Assembly (NCBI GenBank): GCA_050633625.1
Contig: JBOEGW010000004.1
Location: 310,001-374,000 of the forward strand
Direction: 5' to 3'
DNA: 64,000 nucleotides
Source of the DNA: JBOEGW01 sp050633625
GTDB lineage: Bacteria; Pseudomonadota; Alphaproteobacteria; Rhodobacterales; Rhodobacteraceae
Shown here: one piece after another, positions 16,503 through 26,665 of the stretch
Layout of the letters: each line of letters opens with the position of its first letter
Numbering within the stretch: the first letter of the stretch is position 1
Position numbers and translations under genes: made by a program
Notes under the pieces: generated by a model
Told to the model about the DNA's origin: nothing
The model's database searches: none
The model's input: the letters and a program-made list of their open reading frames with translations, nothing else

Positions 16503-16595
16503 GAAAGGCTCCTTTATCTCTGCGTTCATCATAGCATTGCTTGCACGCGGCGCGAAGCCCCCATAGAAGCGTGCGAAACCGATATGGAGAGCATC

Positions 16596-17693
<1,098 letters not shown>

Positions 17694-17799
17694 CCTGACC
17701 GATCTATCTTTCGGGCCAATGGGTCATATGGCTCCTATCCATTCGACAGATGTCGCGCGCTGCGCGTAGCTTCTCTTTAAGCAAGGAGGAGGCGCGCAT

Positions 17800-18573
17800 A
17801 TGGCTCGCAAGATTATTGACCTCGCGGTTGCGCTGACCGCCGGGATTAAGTCGGATCCGCCGGGGCTAACCCCCGATATTTACTACATGGATCACGATGA
17901 AGGCGCGCGAGAATTTGAGGACAAATTTGGCATTCCGGTGGAGAAGCAACTGGAAGGCAAAGGCTGCGCTTCTGAGCGCTGCCGCATCACAACGCATAAT
18001 GGCACCCATATGGATGCGCCCTATCACTATCATCCGACGCAGGATGGCGGGCGACCGTCGATGACGATTGATGAAGTGCCGCTTGAGTGGTGCATGGGGC
18101 CGGGGGTGAAGCTTGATTTTCGTGACAAGCCAACGGGCTACACAGTGTCGGCGGCGGATGTAGAAGCGGAACTTGCGCGCATTGGCCACGATTTGCAGCC
18201 CGGCGATATTGTGCTCGTGAACACAGCGGCAGGCGCGCGCTACGGTGAGGATGACTATGTGGGCACTGGCTGTGGGATGGGCCGTGAGGCGACGCTTTAC
18301 CTGACAGAGCGCGGGATGCGGGTCTGTGGCACCGATGCTTGGAGTTGGGATCCGCCTTTGTTGGGCCAAGTCGCGAGGGCCAAGGAAACCGGAGATTGGT
18401 CGCTGTTTTGGGAGGGGCACAAAGCCGGGGCCACAAGAGGCTATTGCCACATGGAAAAGCTTGCGAATTTGGACAGGTTGCCCGCAACAGGTTTTGAGGT
18501 GATTGCCTTGCCGGTGAAGGTGGAAAAAGCGTCCGCTGGCTGGTGTCGTCCGATTGCGATTTTGAACGACTAG
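17800..18573 (+). CDS. Cyclase family protein (kynurenine formamidase-like)
   Basis: The metal-binding motif HNGTHMDAPYHY (about residues 66-77) marks the cyclase/KynB-like family, zinc- or manganese-dependent hydrolases that open or close amide, lactone or ring bonds. The 257-residue protein also has the family GTDAWSWDPP strand. No tryptophan-degradation genes are near, so kynurenine formamidase is not assumed. A strong GGAGGAGG site lies before the ATG, and the upstream gap holds a small palindrome CGACA-GA-TGTCG (17744-17755). It probably belongs with the Rieske, VOC and hydrolase genes that follow. Confidence 0.8.
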   Translation: MARKIIDLAVALTAGIKSDPPGLTPDIYYMDHDEGAREFEDKFGIPVEKQLEGKGCASERCRITTHNGTHMDAPYHYHPTQDGGRPSMTIDEVPLEWCMGPGVKLDFRDKPTGYTVSAADVEAELARIGHDLQPGDIVLVNTAAGARYGEDDYVGTGCGMGREATLYLTERGMRVCGTDAWSWDPPLLGQVARAKETGDWSLFWEGHKAGATRGYCHMEKLANLDRLPATGFEVIALPVKVEKASAGWCRPIAILND

Positions 18574-18590
18574 GCCTTTCTGTTGGGAAC

Positions 18591-18642
18591 GAGGGGGCGC
18601 TGCCCCCTCGCGCTCCCCCGAGGTATTTCGAAACCAAAGAAA
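18591..18642 (+). repeat. Intergenic hairpin plus TATTT-GAA element, copy B
   Basis: GAGGGGGC-GCT-GCCCCCTC (18591-18609) is a perfect 8-bp stem, followed at 18615 by CCCCCGAGGTATTTCGAAAC and CAAAGAA. The second part is nearly identical to copy C at 57973-58000. It lies between the converging cyclase and Rieske genes and may terminate the cyclase transcript. Confidence 0.7.
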
Positions 18643-18653
18643 ATGGGCGCGGG

Positions 18654-19040
18654 CTATCCGTGCCCCGTTCGTTTGCGCAGCCCCGGGGCGTAGGGTTCGG
18701 TGATGTAGACAGCGCCGTTTGTTACGGTGAGCGCGACTTTGGTGAGCGATTGCCCAAGGCAGGGACCAAGCGTGCAAAGGCCAGTGTCGATCTCAAACAA
18801 GGCCCCATGTGCGCCACAGACGATTTGCGTGTGATCCGCGTTGAGGAATTCGTCCTTTTTCCAGGCCATGCGCGCGTGATCATAGTGGGGGCAGGCGTTG
18901 CGCCAGCCAAAAACTGCGTCGCCCTGGCGCACGATGAACATCGTGTCACGCCCTTCATTCAGAGGGTCAAAGCCCCGCGATTGGCCGTCCTCGAGGGCGT
19001 CCATGTCGCAAAGGGGGGCGGTGAGTGTTTTGGCGGTCAT
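18654..19040 (-). CDS. Rieske [2Fe-2S] ferredoxin-type protein
   Basis: The cluster-binding pair is ACPHYDH and VCGAHGALFEIDTG, giving Cys-X-His and Cys-X2-His ligands of a Rieske centre. At 128 residues it is the size of a stand-alone Rieske ferredoxin that passes electrons to an oxygenase, though no oxygenase alpha subunit lies in the window. It lies 55 bp downstream of the extradiol-type VOC gene on the same strand, so the two probably work in one pathway. Confidence 0.82.
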   Translation of the reverse strand: MTAKTLTAPLCDMDALEDGQSRGFDPLNEGRDTMFIVRQGDAVFGWRNACPHYDHARMAWKKDEFLNADHTQIVCGAHGALFEIDTGLCTLGPCLGQSLTKVALTVTNGAVYITEPYAPGLRKRTGHG

Positions 19041-19095
19041 GTTCGATATGTGATGTTTGCGGGCTTGAATTTGCGCCGTTCAAGCCCGGTATGCA

Positions 19096-20055
19096 TCAAT
19101 TGTCTTCTTTGTTGGTCATGCCGTCATTTGTGTTTGGCGGCGGGTTGTCGCCGGGAGACCATTTTTCGACATTCTCAAACAAGAACACTTGGCTGGCTTC
19201 GGGGGAGACTTCGGTTTCACGCGGCGTCCAATTGTCGTCGTGAATATCCATATCAGCATCGTATTCGAAGTGCACCATCAAGGGGCAATTGAAGTACCAA
19301 AACCAGTTGGAGCCGAACTTATGACGCCCCGGTCCCCAGAAGCTTTCCCAGCCTTTTTGCACAAGGCGGCTCCCGGCCAACATAAGCTCGGTTGGACCTT
19401 GCATGTGGAACGCGAGGTGCTCAAGCCCCTGCATGAAGGGCGGGGTTTGTAACATGAACAGCGTATGGTGATCCTGACAGGCTTGGGGGCGCAAAAACGG
19501 GCCAACGCCGGTGAAGCGATCGGTCAGGATAAAGCCGAGCCGTTCACGATAGAATGTCTCGTGTTTGTCCACGTCCGGGGTGAAATACACAATGTGGCTC
19601 AGGGTGCGCGGCAAGGCGGGGGCGTCTTGGCTGGCGCCCAATTGGTTCATGGCGCGCCCTGGTTTTGCACCCGGAGAGTTCACAAGCTCAGGAGGCAGAT
19701 CGAGAGTGCGCCGCGCTGTCACTTGAAACTTGAGCGCCATGCCTAGGTCATCGACAAAGGTGATTGCGCCCGCCGCGTCGCGCAAGACCTCGCGGTCGGT
19801 TTTCATCTCCGCTTCAATGGCATCAATGGTCGCTGTGTCTTCCACGCCATAGACAGTTTGGCGAATCGTCGCCCCGGTTTCGAGGGCGGCAGGGAGGCTT
19901 TCGTCGTCACGTGCCATCACGCGGATGCCGGTGCCGTCTAGGGCTTCAAAGAAGTCATCACTGACTTGTTTCAGGCCGTAATCGAGCAGAAATTGTTTGG
20001 ACGCCTCGACGTTATCAACGCCAAACACCATTTCGTCAGGTCCAATAATTCGCAT
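19096..20055 (-). CDS. Two-domain VOC dioxygenase (extradiol type)
   Basis: This 319-residue protein has two VOC modules, as in type I extradiol ring-cleavage dioxygenases. The second module keeps a plausible 2-His-1-Glu iron site: His in TLSHIVYFTPD, His in GLEHLAFHMQ and Glu in MVHFEYDADMD. The first module (about 1-120) is degenerate, as is usual. It would cleave a catechol-like ring next to its hydroxyls. The gene diverges from the alpha/beta hydrolase, whose type could act on the cleavage product, and precedes the Rieske gene. Substrate is unknown. Confidence 0.78.
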   Translation of the reverse strand: MRIIGPDEMVFGVDNVEASKQFLLDYGLKQVSDDFFEALDGTGIRVMARDDESLPAALETGATIRQTVYGVEDTATIDAIEAEMKTDREVLRDAAGAITFVDDLGMALKFQVTARRTLDLPPELVNSPGAKPGRAMNQLGASQDAPALPRTLSHIVYFTPDVDKHETFYRERLGFILTDRFTGVGPFLRPQACQDHHTLFMLQTPPFMQGLEHLAFHMQGPTELMLAGSRLVQKGWESFWGPGRHKFGSNWFWYFNCPLMVHFEYDADMDIHDDNWTPRETEVSPEASQVFLFENVEKWSPGDNPPPNTNDGMTNKEDN

Positions 20056-20272
20056 GGGTTTCCTCCCCCGGGATTCGCTTTGGCCGCGCGGGCCGTGGAC
20101 TTCGCTAGGGCCATGTAATCGCGGCGGTGACTATTGGGGAAATTGGTATTCTTCACGGCGACCTATCTGTGAAACCGATATGAGTGGCCCCTGTCTTTCA
20201 ATTTCTCAAGGCGGTGGCGCGCGGCTAGGGTCGCGGCAACGCAGGAACACGCTGGATCACTGGGAGGACCAC

Positions 20273-21433
20273 ATGGCGCTTTTTGAGTATTTTCCGAACT
20301 ACGTTTGGAACCTATCGCTGTCGATTGCGATGCAGTCGGGCGCGGAGCTTGGCGAGATTATCGACATGTCAAAGCCGCTGCTGGAAAAAGCCCAAGCGGG
20401 CGAAGACGCGGGCACGGGCGAATTCCTCAAAGAGTGGATGAACAAGGCCGAAGATCTTCTGGAGATGGCGGGCGAAGATGAGGAAAAGGATCACTTGTTT
20501 TCCGCCGCCGATAAGTTGCGCCGCGCATCTTTGTATCTCTTGACGGCCGAGCGCATGCAGGGCCATGGCCACCCAGGGCGCACCGAAACCTTTGCGCGCG
20601 CGTTGAACGCCTTTGAGAAATACGTGACCTATAATGGCGAGAACTGTGAGCGCGTTGAGGTGCCTTATGAGGGCAAGGTTTTACCGGGGTATTTTACCCG
20701 TGCTGAGGGCGTTGAGGGGGAGGCGCCTTGTGTGTTGTTCCTCAATGGTTTGGACAGTTGTAAGGAGCTTTTGTACTGGACTTGGTTGCCGCATGCATTG
20801 GCGAAGCGGGGGATTTCGACGCTCTGTCTGGATCAGCCCGGCACCGGCGAAAGCCTGCGTTTACAGGGGTTTGCGGCGCGTTGCGACAGCGAGCATTGGG
20901 GCACGCCTGTGTATGAGTATTTGGCGGGACGCGATGATGTGCGCGCTGACAAAATCGGCATTTCGGGCATTTCTCTTGGTGGCTACTACGCGCCGCGTGT
21001 TTGTGCCAATGAGCCGCGGTTTGCCGCTGGTGCTGTGTGGGGGGCGAACCATAACTGGGCCGAGGTGCAACTCAAGCGGATCAATCGCGAAGGTGAAAAC
21101 CCGGTTCCGCATTACTGGAAACATGTTTGGTGGGTGTTTGGCGTCGATAACCAAGAGGATTTCATGGCGAAATCGTCTGGCATGCACCTCAATGGGCAAA
21201 TGGAAAAAATCAAGGTGCCCTTCCTGATCACCCATGGCGAAAACGATCGCCAGATCGGGCTGGACTACGCGCATCAAAGCTATAACCAGCTGACGAACGC
21301 GCCGCTCCGTGAGTTGAAAATATTCACGTCGCGCGAAGGGGGCGTGGAGCATGTGGGGGCGGATAACATGTCCTATGGGCGCAGTTATATCGCTGATTTC
21401 TTTGCACAAACCCTTGGGGGACATTCAAAATGA
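20273..21433 (+). CDS. Alpha/beta hydrolase (FrsA/pseudooxynicotine hydrolase-like)
   Basis: The 386-residue protein has an N-terminal helical region (1-120) and an alpha/beta hydrolase core. The nucleophile elbow is GISGISLGGYYAP, the oxyanion region LFLNGLDSCKE, the acid is probably in THGENDRQI and the base in GGVEHVGADN. The long helical N-terminus resembles C-C bond hydrolases such as 2,6-dihydroxypseudooxynicotine hydrolase, which would suit a meta-cleavage product. The ATG at 20273 follows GGGAGG with good spacing. The stop overlaps the ABM gene start. Confidence 0.78.
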   Translation: MALFEYFPNYVWNLSLSIAMQSGAELGEIIDMSKPLLEKAQAGEDAGTGEFLKEWMNKAEDLLEMAGEDEEKDHLFSAADKLRRASLYLLTAERMQGHGHPGRTETFARALNAFEKYVTYNGENCERVEVPYEGKVLPGYFTRAEGVEGEAPCVLFLNGLDSCKELLYWTWLPHALAKRGISTLCLDQPGTGESLRLQGFAARCDSEHWGTPVYEYLAGRDDVRADKIGISGISLGGYYAPRVCANEPRFAAGAVWGANHNWAEVQLKRINREGENPVPHYWKHVWWVFGVDNQEDFMAKSSGMHLNGQMEKIKVPFLITHGENDRQIGLDYAHQSYNQLTNAPLRELKIFTSREGGVEHVGADNMSYGRSYIADFFAQTLGGHSK

Positions 21434-21720
21434 TCATTGAACATGCCTGCGTTACCGTGACGCCGGGAGGAGGGGCCGGATTTGAAGCGGCGGTGGCGAC
21501 CGCGGCATCGGATGTGCTGCCAAAAGCGCAGGGCTGGCTTGGTTTGGAGCTGATCAAATGCATTGAGCACCCCGATGAATATATCGTCGAAATCCGCTGG
21601 GAAACCGTTGAAGCACATATGGTTACCTTTCGTGAAAGTGCATTGTTTCAGGAGTGGCGCGCCTTGGTGGGGCCTTTTTTCGCATCGCCCCCAAATGTGA
21701 GGCACTACGCACCCGTGTAA
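21430..21720 (+). CDS. Antibiotic biosynthesis monooxygenase (ABM) domain protein
   Basis: This 96-residue protein has the compact ABM ferredoxin-like fold: MIIEHACVTVTPGGGAGFEA at the start, GLELIKCIEHPDEYIVEIRW in the centre, and the C-terminal FQEWRALVGPFFASPP. Family members include cofactor-free monooxygenases and simple ligand binders. The start overlaps the hydrolase stop (ATGA), so it is translated with it and likely works in the same pathway. Confidence 0.8.
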   Translation: MIIEHACVTVTPGGGAGFEAAVATAASDVLPKAQGWLGLELIKCIEHPDEYIVEIRWETVEAHMVTFRESALFQEWRALVGPFFASPPNVRHYAPV

Positions 21721-21819
21721 GGACGCGAAAACCGGGAAAAACAATGACCTGCTCCGCGACCCATTGGCGTGGAGCGGGCTTGCGGGTAAGGTTGCGCAAA
21801 GCGATGCGGAGAGCGGTGC

Positions 21820-22221
21820 GTGACACATTTAGAAGACCAAAGACAAAGCGTGACCGATAAGGCCGCGCCCCATCATAACGAGACGCCTTTGTCGGACGCG
21901 CAGGGCCAACTTTTGGATGATGTGACGACAAGGCTGACCTGCCTCGCTTTGGAAAACCCCAATCTCACAAGCCAGCAGATCGCGCGCGCACTCAGGGTGC
22001 GCCTTGGCGCTGTGCCCTATGCGATCCGCTACGTGGCGGGCGTGTGGCACCGGAAGTATCTTCGGTTTTTGATTGCGGAAAATCGGTGGATTTATCTGCG
22101 GGTGATCCGCCCCAAACGGGTTGTTGCCAGCCTGCGCGAAGCTGCGCATTTTTTCCGGGAAGGTCAGTCTGAATATCGGGCCATCAATAGCGCCTTTGGC
22201 GTTTTGGAGTTGCGCCCATGA
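21820..22221 (+). CDS. Hypothetical HTH-like protein coupled to manC
   Basis: I do not recognise this 133-residue protein. Residues about 45-72 (NPNLTSQQIARALRVRLGAV) read like a helix-turn-helix, and the rest is basic and helical, which hints at nucleic-acid binding. The GTG start follows GGAGAG. Its stop overlaps the manC ATG by four bases, so it is translationally coupled to GDP-mannose synthesis. A regulator of the following genes is possible but unproven. Confidence 0.6.
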   Translation: MTHLEDQRQSVTDKAAPHHNETPLSDAQGQLLDDVTTRLTCLALENPNLTSQQIARALRVRLGAVPYAIRYVAGVWHRKYLRFLIAENRWIYLRVIRPKRVVASLREAAHFFREGQSEYRAINSAFGVLELRP

Positions 22222-23645
22222 GCGGGGACATGATCACTCCGGTGTTGCTTTGCGGCGGGTCGGGAACGCGGCTTTGGCCCTTGTCGCGCAAGTCCTACCC
22301 CAAGCAATTCGTGCCGCTTGTTGGCGACGAGACACTGTTTCAGGCCACGTCAAAACGTCTTTCCGGGCCTGATTTCGCGGCGCCATTGATCCTGACCAAT
22401 GCGGATTTTCGCTTTATCGTCACCGAGCAATTGGTTGGTGCGGGCATTGATCCGGGCGCGATTTTGATTGAGCCGGAAGGGCGCAATACGGCGCCAGCGG
22501 TCTTGGCGGCGGCGATTTTCTTGGCAGCGCGCGATCCTGATGCGCTGATGTTGGTGGCACCCTCTGATCATGTTGTGCCGGATGGAGCTGCCTTTCGCGC
22601 GGCGGTGAAGGCCGGGGCGGATGCTGCCAAAGCGGGGCAGATTGTGACGTTTGGGATCACGCCGGATCGCCCGGAAACGGGCTATGGTTATTTGGAGTTG
22701 GCGGCGACACCCGTGGAAGGCGACACAACGCCTTTGACGCGATTTGTCGAGAAACCGGACAGCGAGGCCGCCAAAGCCATGTTCGCGGATGGGCGGCATT
22801 TGTGGAATGCCGGGATATTCTTTTTCTCCGTGCGCGGCTTGATCGCCGCCTATGAGACCTATGCGCCCGATTTGATTGCGCCGGTGAAAACGGCGGTTGA
22901 AGCGGCGCGCCCCGACCTTGGGTTTTTGCGTTTGGAGGCCGAAGCCTGGGCAAATGCCGCAAGCATTTCGATTGATTACGCGGTGATGGAAAAGGCCGAA
23001 AATCTGGTGGTTGTGCCGTTTTCTGCGGGTTGGTCTGATCTTGGCGGCTGGGACGCTGTTTGGCGCGAAGGCGCGCCCGACGGGAGCGGGGTTGTCATCA
23101 GCGGAAATGCGAGCGCTATTGAGTGCAAAGACAGTCTCTTGCGGTCTGAGGATGAGGCTTTGGAACTCGTCGGGATCGGGCTTGAGGGCGTGATTGCGGT
23201 GGCGATGCCCGATGCTGTGTTGGTGGCGGATGCGACTCGCGCCCAAGATGTGCGCTTGGCGGTGGACGCGCTGCGCAGCAAAGGCGCAAAACAGGCCGAG
23301 TCCTTTCCCCGTGATCATCGGCCTTGGGGATGGTTCGAAAGTCTTGTCACGGGCGAACGGTTTCAGGTGAAACGTATTGTCGTGCACCCCGGCGCAAAGC
23401 TCAGCTTGCAATCCCATCATCATCGGGCCGAACACTGGGTCGTGGTCGAAGGCACAGCGCGCGTCACGATTGAAGATATGGTGACATTGCTAGGTGAGAA
23501 TGAATCCGTTTACGTGCCCCTTGGTGCACGCCATCGTTTGGAAAACCCTGGCAAAGTGCCTGTTGTTCTGATCGAAGTGCAAACTGGCACATACTTGGGC
23601 GAGGACGACATAACGCGCTACGAGGATCATTATGCCCGCGGATGA
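22218..23645 (+). CDS. manC: Mannose-1-phosphate guanylyltransferase/mannose-6-phosphate isomerase
   Basis: This bifunctional type II enzyme (475 residues) makes GDP-mannose. The N-terminal nucleotidyltransferase has LLCGGSGTRLWPLSRKSYPK and LVAPSDHVV; the C-terminal cupin isomerase has HPGAKLSLQSHHHRAEHWVV with its metal-binding histidines, and GARHRLENPGKVPVVLIE. GDP-mannose feeds exopolysaccharide, LPS or colanic-type polymers. The stop overlaps the manB start by 14 bases, so the two enzymes of the path are made together. Confidence 0.95.
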   Translation: MSGDMITPVLLCGGSGTRLWPLSRKSYPKQFVPLVGDETLFQATSKRLSGPDFAAPLILTNADFRFIVTEQLVGAGIDPGAILIEPEGRNTAPAVLAAAIFLAARDPDALMLVAPSDHVVPDGAAFRAAVKAGADAAKAGQIVTFGITPDRPETGYGYLELAATPVEGDTTPLTRFVEKPDSEAAKAMFADGRHLWNAGIFFFSVRGLIAAYETYAPDLIAPVKTAVEAARPDLGFLRLEAEAWANAASISIDYAVMEKAENLVVVPFSAGWSDLGGWDAVWREGAPDGSGVVISGNASAIECKDSLLRSEDEALELVGIGLEGVIAVAMPDAVLVADATRAQDVRLAVDALRSKGAKQAESFPRDHRPWGWFESLVTGERFQVKRIVVHPGAKLSLQSHHHRAEHWVVVEGTARVTIEDMVTLLGENESVYVPLGARHRLENPGKVPVVLIEVQTGTYLGEDDITRYEDHYARG

Positions 23646-25005
23646 GAGGGGCGCGTTGAGCTGTTTCAAGGCGTATGACGTACGCGGACGCCTTGGTGAT
23701 GAGCTGAATGAGGCGATCGCGGGCCGGGTTGCGCGGGCTTTCGCAAGCGAACTTTCGGCGCAAACGGTGGTTCTCGGACGTGATCCGCGCGCCTCCTCCG
23801 AGGCATTGGCACGCTCAGTTGCCGAGGCTTTGGCGGCGCAGGGCGTCGAGGTTTTGGACCTTGGGCTTTGTGGCACTGAGGAAGTGTATTTCGGCACGGA
23901 TCATGCGGGCGCGGACGGTGGGATTTGCGTCACAGCTTCGCATAACCCAATGGATTACAATGGGCTGAAAATGGTTGCGGCAGGCTCAGCGCCGCTCAGC
24001 GAAGCACAGTTTTCAAAGGTGCGCGCGCGGGCCGAGGAGAATCGGTTTGCGGCGCTCAAGCCGGGCGGCAGAATTAGAACCGTCGATTTTCGCGCCGCCT
24101 ATGTGGACCGGGTGATGAGCTTTGTAGACCCGGCCTCGCTTGGCCCGTTTCATCTTTTGGTGAACGCCGGGAACGGCGCGGCGGGACCAACCTTTGACGC
24201 GCTGATCACCGGCCTAAATGGGGCAGGGGCGCAAATCAAAGTCACGCGGTTGCATCACGCGCCCGACGGAACCTTTCCAAACGGTATTCCCAATCCGCTC
24301 TTGCCTGAGCAACACCCTGTTACCGGCCAAGCTGTCGTTGCGGCGGGTGCCGATATGGGCATCGCTTGGGACGGGGATTTTGACAGGTGTTTTCTGTTTG
24401 ATCACACGGGCGCGTTTGTGCCGGGGGAATATGTCGTGGGTTTGCTGGCGGAAGCATTTTTGGATCAAAACCCCGGCGCCAGTATCGTGCATGATCCGCG
24501 TGTCGTTTGGAACACAAAGGATATCGTCGCGCGGCTCGGCGGTCGGGCCATAGAGTCGCGCACCGGGCATGCGTTCGTCAAAGCTGTGATGCGCGATACC
24601 GGGGCGGTCTACGGTGGCGAGATGTCTGCCCATCATTATTTCAAACGGTTCATGGCTTGTGACAGCGGCATGATCCCATGGGTTATGGTTCTGGGGCTGC
24701 TGGCACGGCGCGACAAGAGCTTAGCGGACATTCTCGCGGCAAGGCGTGCTGCCTTTCCCTCGTCCGGCGAAATCAATTTTCGAGTGAAGGATGCCGTCGC
24801 CGCCATGGCGCGTGTCGAGCAGGCTTTGGCGGGTGAGGCGCTTTCGCGCGATGACACCGATGGGTTGAGTTTGGAATTTGCAACTTGGCGGCTCAATCTG
24901 CGCCGCTCAAACACCGAGCCATTGTTGCGTCTCAACTGCGAGGCGCGCGGCGCGCAAGAGGTGTTGCGTCAGGCGATTGAACGTGTGACCGCCCTGATCG
25001 CCTGA
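23632..25005 (+). CDS. manB: Phosphomannomutase/phosphoglucomutase
   Basis: This enzyme interconverts hexose 6- and 1-phosphates for GDP-mannose synthesis. The phosphoserine loop is GICVTASHNPMDYNGLKMV, the metal loop is AWDGDFDRCFLFD, the sugar loop is GGEMSAHHYFK and the phosphate-binding loop near the C-terminus is RRSNTEPLLRLN. At 457 residues it has normal size. The ATG lies inside the end of manC. It ends 9 bp from the convergent barrel gene. Confidence 0.94.
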   Translation: MPADERGALSCFKAYDVRGRLGDELNEAIAGRVARAFASELSAQTVVLGRDPRASSEALARSVAEALAAQGVEVLDLGLCGTEEVYFGTDHAGADGGICVTASHNPMDYNGLKMVAAGSAPLSEAQFSKVRARAEENRFAALKPGGRIRTVDFRAAYVDRVMSFVDPASLGPFHLLVNAGNGAAGPTFDALITGLNGAGAQIKVTRLHHAPDGTFPNGIPNPLLPEQHPVTGQAVVAAGADMGIAWDGDFDRCFLFDHTGAFVPGEYVVGLLAEAFLDQNPGASIVHDPRVVWNTKDIVARLGGRAIESRTGHAFVKAVMRDTGAVYGGEMSAHHYFKRFMACDSGMIPWVMVLGLLARRDKSLADILAARRAAFPSSGEINFRVKDAVAAMARVEQALAGEALSRDDTDGLSLEFATWRLNLRRSNTEPLLRLNCEARGAQEVLRQAIERVTALIA

Positions 25006-25014
25006 CGCGTTGAT

Positions 25015-25821
25015 TTAGAAGGTTCCCGCGATGACATTCGCGGCCATATGGCCTTCAAACGGACGGATCTGTGTCCAGGGGCGGTCGCGCACGGAAGTGC
25101 CGTTTTGTCGGCCCATGCGTAGGCGCACCCCAGCCACGATTCGTGTTTCATCGCGCAAATCTGAGGCCCCCACAGAGAAGGTACGCTCAATGCCACCATA
25201 GGCGGTGATGGGCGTTGACCCAATGTCGTACTCAAGGCCAGCTCCGAACACGAACTGGTTCGCACGCGCGCCGGTTTCCTCATAGTTTACGAAGCTCAGA
25301 TGCGCTGTTGCGCGCAAACTATCGGTGATCCCGTAAACCCCGTCAGCCGAGATAAACAAGTAATCATTGCCGCCCGGCGTGATCCAGCCCATGCCCGCGC
25401 GGACCTGAACATAGCTGCGCTCGGTTGGCGCCCAGCCAAGCTCGACGCCCGCATTCCACTCAAACATCGACAAATCATCAGCATCAGAGATCGACGCGAA
25501 CAGCCCATACTTGATCCGTTCACTCGGAGTCATCGACAAGTGAACGCCAATAACGCCCCACCAGCTCCAGTCATATTTCACCACTCCCAAGTCGCCTTGG
25601 ATTGCGTGATATGGGGTGATCGCCACCCCAACAGTTCCATCAATGCGCATGGCGCCGGTCGTCCCGGTCGCGTAACGCGCATTCAACTCAAAGGTCTGAA
25701 ACCCAAACCCGTTTGTGGCGGAATATTCCCACCAGTTGTCGGCCTTGGCCTCTTTTGCATCCATAAACAGGCTTGCGATTGCAAGCCCGCAGGATGCGAC
25801 TAATCGCATTAATGTTGGCAT
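25015..25821 (-). CDS. Hypothetical outer-membrane beta-barrel protein
   Basis: The 268-residue precursor starts with a likely signal peptide (MPTLMRLVASCGLAIASL, cleavage probably after AKA near residue 27). The rest alternates short amphipathic strands rich in aromatic residues and glycine (WWEYSATNGFGFQTFELNARY, SYVQVRAGMGWITPGG, FVFGAGLEYDIGS), the pattern of a small porin-like barrel. No family was recognised. The ATG at 25821 follows GGGAG; a start four codons later is possible. It is separated from nasT by a 259-bp divergent gap. Confidence 0.65.
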   Translation of the reverse strand: MPTLMRLVASCGLAIASLFMDAKEAKADNWWEYSATNGFGFQTFELNARYATGTTGAMRIDGTVGVAITPYHAIQGDLGVVKYDWSWWGVIGVHLSMTPSERIKYGLFASISDADDLSMFEWNAGVELGWAPTERSYVQVRAGMGWITPGGNDYLFISADGVYGITDSLRATAHLSFVNYEETGARANQFVFGAGLEYDIGSTPITAYGGIERTFSVGASDLRDETRIVAGVRLRMGRQNGTSVRDRPWTQIRPFEGHMAANVIAGTF

Positions 25822-26080
25822 GTCCCAACTCCCACAGCTCCACCTGCGCCAAGATTTGACAGAGAAATCTTTCCAAGTTGTTACGGCCGGGGGGGTGGAA
25901 ATATCTTCATCTTTGTTAGAATTTGATGAGGATTGCGCACGTTGGACCTGAGTCTTGAAAGGCAAGATTTTCGGGCGGGTATTGTAGGGTTTGCGCAAAA
26001 TTTGAGCCAAGTTTGTATGATCTTGCAGAAATGCGCGGTGCCATCTTTACATCCCTTTGGTTGGCAGCGCAGGTAGCGCC

Positions 26081-26665
26081 ATGAGTAAAAGACTGTCGAT
26101 CATCGTCGTTGAAAAGCATGCCACGCGCGCTGAGCTGATTTCGCAGGCGCTTTTGGCGGCTGGGGATTACGACATTACTGTCATCGCGGATGGCGCTGGG
26201 CTTGCGGCGCGCATTCGCGATGTGAACCCGGATGTTGTGCTGATCGACATTGAAAACCCCTCTCGCGACACGCTGGAGGAAATGGCCTTGGCCTCAGGGC
26301 CGCAAGAGCGCCCGGTGGCGATGTTTGTCGATCGTTCGGACGAAGGGCTGACGCGCGCTGCGATTGAGGCCGGTGTCTCCGCCTATATTGTGGATGGGAT
26401 GCAAGGGGATCGGGTCAAGCCGATCTTGGATGCCGCCGTCACCCGCTTCAATATGTTCAGCCGAATGCGCACCGAATTGGCCACCACAAAACGTGCCCTA
26501 GAGGAGCGCAAAATCGTGGATCGCGCAAAGGGGATGATCATGAAGGCGCGCGGTGTGGATGAGGACGAAGCCTACGCTTTGTTGCGCAAGACGGCGATGG
26601 ATCAAGGCAAGCGCGTGGCGGATGTTGCGCAATCTTTGGTGACTGCGGCGGGGTTGTTGTCATGA
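26081..26665 (+). CDS. nasT: ANTAR-domain response regulator NasT (RNA antiterminator)
   Basis: NasT binds leader RNA and prevents transcription termination when nitrate or nitrite is present. The 194-residue protein has an N-terminal receiver-like domain (DVVLIDIENPSRD near residue 52) and a C-terminal three-helix ANTAR domain (ERKIVDRAKGMIMKARGVDE and the AYALLRKTAMDQGKRVADVA helices). Its stop overlaps the nasS start, as expected because NasS holds NasT inactive without nitrate. Its likely RNA target is in the nrtA leader 1.3 kb downstream. Confidence 0.93.
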   Translation: MSKRLSIIVVEKHATRAELISQALLAAGDYDITVIADGAGLAARIRDVNPDVVLIDIENPSRDTLEEMALASGPQERPVAMFVDRSDEGLTRAAIEAGVSAYIVDGMQGDRVKPILDAAVTRFNMFSRMRTELATTKRALEERKIVDRAKGMIMKARGVDEDEAYALLRKTAMDQGKRVADVAQSLVTAAGLLS

